Assembly (NCBI GenBank): GCA_028829895.1
Contig: CM054181.1
Coordinates: 64,287,759 to 64,351,758, forward strand
From: Sinotaia quadrata
Lineage: Eukaryota > Mollusca > Gastropoda > Architaenioglossa > Viviparidae
Reading direction: 5' to 3'
Length of the DNA: 64,000 bases
Shown: positions 39,401 through 51,400 of the stretch, one piece after another
Layout: each line of letters opens with the position of its first letter
Numbering within the stretch: the first letter of the stretch is position 1
The notes under the pieces: model-generated
Databases searched by the model: none
What the model saw: the letters and a program-made list of their open reading frames with translations, nothing else
Told to the model about the DNA's origin: nothing
Position numbers and translations under genes: made by a program

Positions 39401-42400
39401 ACAAAGGGAGATTAACAATACGATAAATACTTAGTACTAAAACCTGTAATGATTAACTTGTGGAATAGTTCTAAAGAAGTATGGGTAGGTCGTCCTGTCT
39501 GCTAAAGATGATGCCTCTGCTCCATAGCTGACCATGACTGTATGAAAATGGCGAGTCAAAGCAGCAATTGGTTTTGCAGCATCAGAACATCCTGGACCTA
39601 AAAGCACAACAGAAAAAAAAAAACCAACAAAAAATATATTCAATATATTAATAATTGTATGCATGCACATACAAACAACAACACTCAAAAAAATGTATTC
39701 AACACATTAATGTATGCATACAAACACAGACCATAACATTAAAAAATGTATTTAACACAACATTACTTACACAAGCAATAAAAATGTAATCAACACAATA
39801 CACTGTACTTGTATGCATACGTAAACAATAAAAATATGTATTGAACACAAGAATACTTACATAAGCAATAAAAATGTAATCAACACAATACACTGTACTT
39901 GTATGCATACGTAAACAATAAAAATATGTATTGAACACAAGAATACTTACACAAGCAATAAAAATGTAATCAACACAATACACTGTACTTGTATGCATAC
40001 ATAAACAATAAAAATATGTATTGAACACAAGAATACTTACACAAGCAATAAAAATGTAATCAACACAATACTTGTATGCATACATAAACAATCAAAATAT
40101 GTATTGAACACAATATTTGTAAGCATACGTGCAGACATATGAAATTCAATAAACTACCTGAGGGGACAATTAGACTAAATAGTTTTCATTAGGACAATAA
40201 GCCAATAGGTGTATGAAAAATTATGAAATTAATTACCATCTATTTAGATAAATGTTTTATACATCAATCAGCTTTCTTATTTCATTGTTAAATCTGTCAT
40301 TGTTATTAAAAACTGTACTGCCCTGATGAAGCTATTTAGCTGTGATATTGATTCTTGTAGTTGTTTATATATTCATTCTTCACTGGTTATTATGTAGAAA
40401 AATAATGCTAATACTTAAGTGCATCAAAATGTTAAGATATGCAACTATAATTAATTACAAAATATATTAATAATAACAAACTCAGCTCCAATCACTGTAT
40501 CATTATCACTGATAAAAGACAAGCAGTTTTTCTGACTATTGAAGATGATTCCAATCCAGAAAGTTTGTTTTTTAAATATAGGGTTAAATTCAGAAGAGAA
40601 ATATTTAATAGTACTGTTTAAAAGGTCATGTTTTAAATCATCAACTTTACAATGAGACATATGCATTGCATATAACAAAGGCGTTTAACTTTTACATTTA
40701 GATTCATCCAGAAAAATTTAAAAGTGGCATAAAAAATATATATGTATGCTAAAAAGGATTTATTAATATATTTTCTCTATAATTTTTGCAGTTGTAAAAA
40801 AAGGTTTTAATTCATTATATGGAAAATCTTTTAAGGTTATTTGTCAAAAATAAAATTCATATTAATACAGATGGTAATGCGATCGAGATCGTCATGGACA
40901 TGAATGAGAGTAGACAAGTAAAGGCATACTAAACAATACATGTAGTTATTTATAATTTCTGCTGTAAATTTTATTGAAATGTTTGATAATCTCTGTCAAT
41001 GGTCACACATAATCCTAGATAATTTTTTCCCCACAATAAACTGGTTTATTAACTAAGTTATGATGGATCACAAATGACAGCCATTGTATTAATCATATTG
41101 GGTAGTATCAAAAGCAACAGCCTCAAATATGCATTAATTATTTAGTTCCCCAGCATGGTATCTTTTTAGAGTTGGTAAAAAGTTAAATTATTGTTAGGGT
41201 TCATTTAACTTGTAAAAATTGGCCAAGACTCTCAGGGACCATATTTCAGAATACCATATACTACTGTTTTTATTTCAACCTGTCACTGTTTCAATCAGCC
41301 CTCTACCCTTATTTTTAATTCATAAATTTTAAAACATAAGAATTAATAAGTGCATTTTAACTAAAAATGTCAGCTATTTTTATTGTTATTTCATTGTAAT
41401 TACTTAAACAAGTCAAATGGAACTAAAAATAACAAAAAAGCATTAATATCGTTAATATTCAGTTGGCTCAAAGAGCAAATGCACAATTTGTGTTTTTTCT
41501 CATTTTTGAGAAATTATATCTAAAAAAATAAAAAAGCTATTATCTCAGAAAAAAATCAGGCTTCTTGTTAGTATTTGATACATGAGATATGCAAAACTTT
41601 AGCTCTGTTTGATAATCAGTTTTGACTTTATGGTGCATGCAAAATGGCAAAACATAAAAAAACGTATAAAAAGCATTTTCCCCCCAGTTTTTAAAATTGT
41701 GAAAGTAAAGTTTTATCTTTCATAAAAGTATGAAAGATTAAGCAACCATTTTTTGTAAATTGACTTCGTTCAACATTATAGTTAGGTGGTGTAAATTTAA
41801 TTCATTTCCAAAGACTTAGAAAAAATAGCTGGTTCTACCTATTTTAAGTGATATGCTTATAAAACTGATTAACTTTTAAAATACCATAACAAAAGACAAT
41901 GTCAAGCATTTATTATTCTCTGAAAAGTAATGTCTCACTAAAAGAAAGAGCTTTCTTCAAAACTTAAAGCTGTTTTATTAGTGGAGGTGCAGTACAAATA
42001 TTGCATAAGATCTTGAAAACTTTATACAGATTATGGACTGGCTTGCTAATGCCATATCCAGTATACATGCAAACTAAAACTGAAATCTATAAGAAGAAAT
42101 TACCCAAGATTCCAACAATTTTGAAGGTGTGATCCTGGTTGAGCATAAGCTTGATAAAATTGTTCATTGCTATATCTGCTCGACACTGGGTGTCATTGAT
42201 TATCAGTGCCAACTCATGTGATGGAAGTGTTTCATTGTCATTGTTTACCAAATCTACTGCAAGCTTGGCACCTAAGAGAACACAATATATAAAATGGTGC
42301 AATGTCAAAATACTGTAATTTAATTACAGAAGGAATGGAAGAAACTGTATTACATGCAAAGAGAGTTAATGGCTCTCTGTGCATCTGACTTCATCTTTAT

Positions 42401-45400
42401 TTCTCTCAGACTTTTGTCTGTCTTTCCTCTTTGATTTTGTCTTTTATCTCTCTCTGTTTCTCTCTCATCTCATCTCTTCCATTTCTTTACTTTTTCTTAC
42501 CATCTGTCTCTAATTCTCTGGTCTGTCTCTGTCTTTCTCAATCTTTCTGTGTGTGGCCAAAGTCATAGCAATGATAATTCAATAATGATACTAACAAGTT
42601 CATGAATAATAGCAAATCAAGGATAGCAGCTAGCCAAAACATACACTTTACTGTAACTAGACAAACAAAAGGGGAAAAAAACAACAAATGGGACCAACTG
42701 CAAAACACTACAAATTGGAAGAAATCTTAAACTCTTAAGGAATGCCGAAAAAATACACCGCCCTTACAAGCAGCTTATCATGAGTGTGATGAGGAAAGAG
42801 TTGTACTTGGGAGATTACTCCATAATAAGGGTAAATAATTTGATATGTATTTTGAATGATTCTAATTAAGCACTGAACTACAACCTTCTGAGCTTATAAT
42901 ATGATGAGTGCAACCACACTCTACAGTAGGTGCATCTGGCTGTATGTTGGAAAAAGTCACCTTTTACATAAAAGTTTTGAAACACATTGAATGTAAAACT
43001 CTTGAAACAGATTGTTGAATGCAAAAAAACTCTTGAAACACATTACTGAATGGATAATTATGGAGCATATCTGATTTTCTCTAATCTTTTTTAAAATATA
43101 AGATACCCTTGGCAAAATGCTCCCATATCATTGTATCTTGTTCAGAATAATTCACAAAAACCCAACCCCATGTAAGCCATGGGACTGTTGTTCATGAGTG
43201 GTAGATAGGGTCATAATGTTTCATTCTGCTCATAGTGCCATTTGTAATGGTGATGGTTTAGAACAGAGTGCTCGGTTTGTAGAGATGAAACATAAGCAGC
43301 AGTCACACCAATGCACAAAGAGAGAGAGAGAGAGAGAGAGAACAAGAGACACAAGGTTATATTGCTGGCATAATCCATCTTTATTTACACTCTGTGTAAA
43401 CATTACATGAAGCAGAGTTCACCCCAAGTCATAAACCACACTATAACAACTCTCAACAACTTGTGGTTTCACTTTCTACTGTGCTATAAGCAGCACTGAA
43501 TAATGCACCAAACATGGTGTAAGAACATGTCACTTTGAATGAAGTAGAACATGGCAGAACATCAAAAATATCTAATACTGTCCATCCATCAAGAATATCT
43601 AACACTCTAGTTCTTCTCCCTTCTCTGACTCTGAGACTGATACTGATCGAGTTGAACGTAAACTCATAATCTTGTAATAATCATATAATAATCTTGTAAT
43701 AATTTTGTAATCATCTTCTAAATAATCCGAGCATGCTGTCTGGCTGCCCTCCTTATATATTGAGTAGATGGTCACACACAAATGCTCCTTAAGGGTTCGG
43801 GTCTAGAGCAGGCAAAAATGTCCGCAAAACATAGCTTTTGCGTTTCTTATACATCTTTAAATATAAACAATTGTTCAATATTTAGAAGCTAAGTGTCAAA
43901 ACAAACATATAATGAAACTATATCATACTCGAAAGTGCAATCATTAGTTAGCATAAAAAACAAAGAATAAGACTTATAATAAAATGTGTAGTGTCATGTA
44001 CAGAAAAAGCATTATCACTCGTTCAAATCACAAAATACATAAATATAAAAAGATCAAACATCATGTCAACATATATCAATAAAAAATATAAATTATCTAC
44101 TTTAATAATATATAAACTTCTAATATTAATGAAGAATATATCTAATCAATATTTAAGGTTAAGATAGATACCATCACACACACACACTGTGGCAAGTCTT
44201 AACATATAAATGGGTTATAATCTGACTTAGTGCATGTCGAGACTTGTTGGCTTTTGCCCAATGAACATTAATAGTACCAGGGCTTACACCCATTATTAAG
44301 TATAATTAAGTATATGTACTAGTATTGTGACCATTAAAATAAAAAGTACATTTAATAATTCACACAAAACAACCAAGATTCATGCACACTGAAACATACT
44401 TACACCCACAAACTTACCTTCAACCAGGCCTGGTACAGATAAAAACTGACCAGTCAATGGAAATAAACCAACAAGATATAACTTTGGCTTGTCAGTGAAA
44501 GCAGGTGGAAGCCAGTTTTCCCATACATCACGGTTCTTGAGCACCCACTGGCAAGCAATTTCCTCTGGTTCTAGTTGAGCTTGAAGTTGTGCTTCAACCT
44601 GGAGATCACAGTACTCTTGCTGTGTCAAGCTCATTTTGGAAATAACATGAAATGCCTCTGGTGCTCCTGCTTTCACTCGGTACCAAGTAACTTTTGAGAA
44701 CTGATTCACCTGAAATTTATTTAAATTTTTTCTGATCATCTTCCTTTTATAATATTATTTATTAAATTAAATACACTATGAAATAATCTAATAAATTTCA
44801 TTCTTAGCTTAATTATAAAAAGCATACTTTATTTCAAAACTTAAATGGTCTTTTCCTAAATACTTAAGTGTATTTCAAATAACATATGCTATTATTAATT
44901 CTAAAACCAAGGAAAAGATAATTAAAGAATATATCAGAGAATAATTTGCTATGAACTGAAGCTTATGTATGGTCAACCTTTGCCCATTATTGTAGATTTT
45001 TTTTTTTTTAAAGTATACTGATGAAGGACTAATGGTCTAACTTTCTAAGCATAATTTGGCTATCTAGAAGAAAAAAATTAAATTATTTATAGTTTACAAA
45101 AACGAAAAAATTTCCTACCATGAAAATCTACAGTATCATAAACTTAATTATGTGAAAAATATGCTGTAAGGTGAGTTCTGTGCTTGTTTACAAAAAAAAA
45201 AAAACCCTCATAACCAAGTGAAAAGGGCACAAATGAATCAGTTCCAAATAACTTTAATACTACATGAAAGAGAGAAGAGTTATGCTGTACAAGCCTTCAA
45301 ATTTGGAATATAAATTGCCCTTTGTATAAGAAAGCAATAATAGTTGCCAGATTTAGAATATCTTATTTAGTCTTTACGTTATTAATTTTTTAATGTTTGA

Positions 45401-48400
45401 AAATATGTACTCTTTGACCATTCGTAAAAAAAATCATTAAATATTTAATACTTAATTTATTTAAGATATTTATTTTATTTAAAATATTTAATTTTTTTAT
45501 TATCTACTGGACAAGCTCCCCCCCCCCCAGCTATGCAATCTGGTTTTTAAATTTTAAGAAAAATAGTTATGAATTTTTTATCATACCCATCAAAAAAAAT
45601 TTTTTGGGGGGTGGGGGTGGGTGGGTAAAAGTAGGATTTTAAAAATTTATTTTAAAAAAAACTAAAGCCTACAGGCTTTCTTCATCCATGCATAACTTTT
45701 TAACTGTATGTATTACCAGTATACCAAATTTCTGGGACATGTAATAATTACAAAAAAAAGTACTCAAAAGGAGCCTTGAGGGTTGCTCAATGGATGAAAA
45801 AAGTCGTTTTGAGAAAAAAATGCATTTAAAGTAAAATAAAGACTACAGTATTTGAAAACTGTTCAAAGTTGTTTAATTCTTTTATAAATATACCCTATCC
45901 ATACCACATTGGACTGCTATTAGTCATTTAGCTCTCTCAGCAATATTTAATAGAATTAAATAGTCTGCCTTCTACAGCCTCATTGTACTGTCTTTTTTAT
46001 TTTCTGTACAACCAGAATACTGCAAGGAAAATAGAAAAAATATATTTATCAATCTACATTTCTAAAATTTGGAATATATGTTGTCTTTGTTATGAGAAAG
46101 TAATATCAGTTGTTAGTTTTAGAATATCTGGTATAGATTTTATTTTATAAATTATTTAAATATATAAAACACATATATTTTCCTAAATTTAGGCATGTCC
46201 ATTAGACTAGAGAAAAACAGTAAGTCTTATTGTAAAAAGAAATTATTCTTCAATAAGCATGTTTTATTATTTAAGAGTTGGATATGATTATTATTTTGTA
46301 ATGTTTTATTCATTTCTTTGTCTTTATGTATGAGTATTTGCAATATGTTTCGTAGATGTAGTTTGTTTCAGACCGATAATTTCTTAAGAATATTGCAAAA
46401 ATGATCTTATATGTAAGCTGGAAATGATTTATTAAATATTTCGTAATTGTCAAAATGAAATGGTGTATTACATGTACTTATCACTACTTGGTTGTCATTG
46501 TGAAAATGTGAACTTTGTCTATCAAATGAACGGGCAGTAGAAACGTTAAGCGCCAAATTTTGCTTATCCCATCAATGTCTAACTTCTAAACATAAATAAA
46601 TATTTAAAGAAAATGTTTATTTCATGAGCAAAATTGTGTTTGGTCAACTAAAATTAATAATGGCTGATAAAGTAAGATTCCCTAAGTGTTAATAAAGGGA
46701 CTTGTTTGTTGAAGAGCCCTTAGCAACCAGGACTGTCTCAACCAATTGAGTCTTTTACATGATTTGCATAAAATCTGATCAGGATATTAGGTGAGGCGAC
46801 AGTTTCTCAAAAGACAGTATTTTAACAATTGTAATGTAAGGGAGGTAATCCCCTGTTTCTGCGTGCCGTGTTCCTTCCTACAATACAAATAATGGTGGCA
46901 ATTGGGAGTCAAACTATTGCATTTTGGGCAATTTTCAGCACAGGTGGGTTCAAAAAGAGTCTTTATTAACATAAATAAAGCATTTTGTACAGTAAGAAAA
47001 TATAAAATCCTGAAAGAGTATAATGCAAATATATAAAAATCTCAAAAGTTAAAAAAAAATACATTTTTTTCCCTCTCACTGGCTTATGCCATCTATCGCC
47101 TTTAGAAGAAACAGGTTGTGCTTATTTTTCTCATGAAGAGCAAGGTAAAAGGAAATGAATGAACATAAAAGCAATTTATTTTAAATAGAAATTCTATGCC
47201 TTGGAATTATGTGCATAAGCTGTGTGAGAATTTTTAAGAAAATGGAGAAAACTGGCAGGTCAGTCATCTTTAGCTGTTTACAAAAGATGTCTTTCCTTAA
47301 TTTCTTTATCATTAATTAAAGATCAAGTGAATAGGAATCAATTTCAAACACACACACACACACATATATAAAAAAACAAGATAGTAATACCAAGATTTCT
47401 AAACATTCTGGCAAAGTTTTAAGTTGTCAGCAACTTTTATAAATGGTATTATTTTAGCATTAAAGTGGAACAGAAATCAAAGCTCTCGATAATGCATGAT
47501 TGCCACATGAGATCCTACTTGGACACAATTAAAAAGAAAAAATCCTCTTTGGGCAGTCATTCAACAAATATCTTACCTGAAATTCAGTACTTGGATTATC
47601 TTGCTGTTTGATGCTGCTCCCTTGATTATGATGTTCTGGGAAGTTCATACGAGAGAAGTTACCACTGAGGTTAAGTTTGCTTGGCTCCCAACTGAAGAAC
47701 AGAATGTGGCGTCCATAAACTGTCTGGTTCAAAACAAACTGTTCAAGATCTCTGCCAAGCCAAATAACATCCACTGGCAAATTCAGAGTCTCGATTTGAT
47801 GCTGAATCATTCCTGCATCCAGCCCTAGTAACAGTACAACATTAATAATCAATAATTTTAAAAACAGTTTAGTTTAATTATAGCTGTCTGATGTAGGTTT
47901 ATAACAATGTGATATATTACGAAATAAGGAAATTTGGGAAAGTTTTTAATCTTAAGAAATAACAGAATATATATGGTTCTGAGATGACGATTAAGCATTA
48001 GATGAAATATGTCACGAAAAACTGCACGTCTAATCTGTCTGTCTGCTCACATGTCATTATATTTGTCTGTATGCAAGAAAGATTATGGAAATGCATTTCA
48101 TTTTTACTAGATATAGAGTATTAGAACAAATATATTTTGCTTTAATTTAGAATGTAATGTAATTTTAAAACTAGTCATTTTCTTATTCTGTGTCTTTATC
48201 ATTTATAGGTTATCCCTTTGGGGATGTTTATTTATACACTGACAGAGCTGTTACATACCATTGATACATATTAGAAGGGCTACCTCTGTCCCATATCAAT
48301 ACTGTTACTTTGCTACATTCAGTATTTCACTTTACTTCATGAGTACTACACAACTCTGTCACAAGAATGCTACATCCTGCAGCACTGTTATTACACCTTG

Positions 48401-51400
48401 CTACAGTTACAGTGATGTTGCTTTTTGCCACAGTATGCTGCCAGTAGGGATGTACTCATTCTCCTTTATGACGGTTGTGTTTGTTAACAATACTATGATG
48501 GTTTGCTATAAAGCACATGGCTAGGATGTGTCAACATCGTGTACATTTTTCTGACACTGCCACAACTGATAGTCATCAAATTTTACTGGTTTCACAAGAC
48601 TTGTCATGATGACCAAAAGGTTAAAACAAAGACAATTTTTTTTCCTGACCAATAAACATACTGAAATATTTTCTAATATTGGTCACAAATTAAAATGCAT
48701 TTGCAAAACAAAATAACAAATACAGATTAATTTTTCTAATTAATTATCTAATATAAATCTATAATGCATGAGTAATAATGACAATTCTTTTCTTTTTAAA
48801 AACACGTATGCAGGTGCACAACCACAGAGAAATTCTTTTACAAACATATCAGGATTGTGTTTCAAACGGAATTGTATAGACAGTAATTAGTACACAAGTA
48901 TATCAGTGATATAAAATATATAATATACATATTATGCATAAAATATACAATTCATTCATGTTCCTTTGACAAATTCCCCCCCGTCCCCAACTTCCTAAAC
49001 TGAGATTCCCCAATATATTCTCCCAACCCCTGATAATGGCTCATATGTGGATTGAAAATATCAAATTGCCAGCATGGTATTTTACCTACCTCTGAAGCTA
49101 GAAAATAGTGTAGCACAATTCTTTCTCCTTTTGTTGCAGTGATGACTTCTGTAAGCAATCTTTTCACATGAAGGACACAGCTCTCGCCAGTCTGGGTGAT
49201 CCCACCAAGAGAAATTTCTAGCCACAGACTTTATAAGCAAAGAACGCCAATGGTCCACTACAATTTTATCTGCCCACATCTTCTCCACACAAGATGAGGG
49301 CATGAACCAACCCATCCTGGCAAGGAAAGATAAATATAGAAAACACTAGACAGGTGATGAGACATATGCCTGAAAATTGTGCTTTACTTTGTAACTACTA
49401 AAATATCTTTCATAAAGAATTCACATTAGCTTAAGTTGCAATAAAACTTCATTGTGAGAATCCAAACAAATTTGGCAATCATTCTGTTTTGGTTGGTGTT
49501 TTAAAAATAAAAAACTTTTACAGAGTACAAAACAAAACAATATAATTATTTATTTTGTTTAATGTTTTACTTTTACTCCCTCACAATGCCATAGATACAT
49601 AAAAGGTATAATCTTCTACGGAAGATAAACAGATCATATCTATAAGTTTACCTGCTATAAGGACCAAGAGGACCAGCATCAATCAATCGTTTTGTGTCTA
49701 TCCAAGGTGCTTTGTTAAAGCCAGCAGACATCCATGTCTCCAAGTTAACCATTGTCTCTGGCACAGAATCCATACCAACCCCTTTACACCTGTGGGGAAA
49801 ATATGGAATAAAATACATCAGTAATTGCACAGGTCATCAACCCAGCAAATCAGTCAATTTTATTTTTGTCAGTGAAAACTGTATCATTATAGAAATGTAT
49901 CACTATCAGTAGTAAAGTCCTCCCCTCTCAGTAGTTTAAAGGGTCTCTCAGTAGCAGAAACACTTCCCTGTAAATGTGACAACACTAGAAACATCAACAA
50001 ACAAACAAACAAACAAACAAAAATAGTAAATGGACCCGCATTTATGCTTATTGAAATCATTTGCTCTTGAGTAACAGAAACTCAAGCAATACTGCTTGCC
50101 TATTATAACCATGTGACTATCAATCAGAAAAAATACTGCAAACACATAATGCAATTAGCATTAGTATATACACCAGTTATGTATGTACCAAACTGAACTG
50201 CAGTGAATGAGTCAAAAGAAAGTGGACCATACAGTAGTTTTAAGTAGCACCAAAGTAGCTCACTATAGTTCCTAGATAAGTTTATAAATATTACCACAGA
50301 TGGTTAAAATTAGGTGAATCTTAAATTCTGAATGAACTTTGAAAGAGGTGGATACAGGATCATAAAAGTTAGCATAAAACTCTGAAATTACACTTCAAAC
50401 TTTAAAAAAAATATTTTAGAAACTGGATGTTTACAACTATACTAAAGAAATGTCACAATGTTTTCACAATAGTTTAATTATGTGATAATTAAATCAGAAT
50501 AGGCAAAAACATGAACATATTTCCAAGCCAATTAAGTCTGTCACGCACACAAAAAAAGGACTCTACTGTGCTGTACAAAATACCGGGCAAAACAGTTCAT
50601 GGAAAGGATTTCAAACTGTGCTATTGAAGTACTATATGTCATTACTTCATTCAGTGGAACAGGCAACTATCTTGTTATATTAGTCATTTATAGCACTCTA
50701 AGAATAACACACAATGAACTATAGTTAGGTAAAAGGTGCAAGCATGCTAGTGCTTTTGCATATAGCTCATTCTCTGTAGGGTGGGTCCATTTGAAATGTG
50801 TTATTTTAAAAAGCAATGAAATATCATGTGTTTATATTCTATATATTCAGAATCAATGTGAGAGATATAAAAGATGGTCGCATGAATTTGTGTTTATTTA
50901 TTTTGTAATTATTTGTAATACAAATTCGTTTTGAAACTGAAAAATGGCTCTTTTTGGGGTGATATGTTTACATACAGCTATTTTCTTTAATTTTCATTGT
51001 TATACATAATCCAACAAACTTACTGCATCAAGATTTTCTTAGAAGTGATAATATATTAAAATCAACATTCTAGATCCTTTTTATCTGGAAATAGTCAATT
51101 TTATGAAGAAATAATATTTTTAAAAGGCATCGTTTTTGTCACACTTCTTTCCCATAAATTGGATTCAAAACTTTTTTTTATTCTTTTACCAAACACTGAC
51201 TTGTCATACATAAAAGCCAAGTGCTATTTTTTTGAACAATCATTGCAATCAAAATACTCATACACTAAGTTTTTCAAATATATTCATTGTATTCAGAAAT
51301 ATTCAGCTTTAACAAAAAAATAATTTGCCTTAATTTCCATTTTAGCAATTGACAAAGAAAATAAATTCATAAATATTAAACAAATGACGATAACATCGAG

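Noticed and set aside
39699..40091. 130-codon minus-strand frame with a repeated 30-residue peptide
   Set aside because: It is the 90-bp intronic array read in frame; hydrophobic content is chance.
32402..47824. Natriuretic peptide receptor guanylate cyclase, or GABA-B receptor
   Set aside because: The intracellular part is a tyrosine kinase with HRD and DFG, not a pseudokinase plus cyclase, and there is one membrane helix rather than seven.
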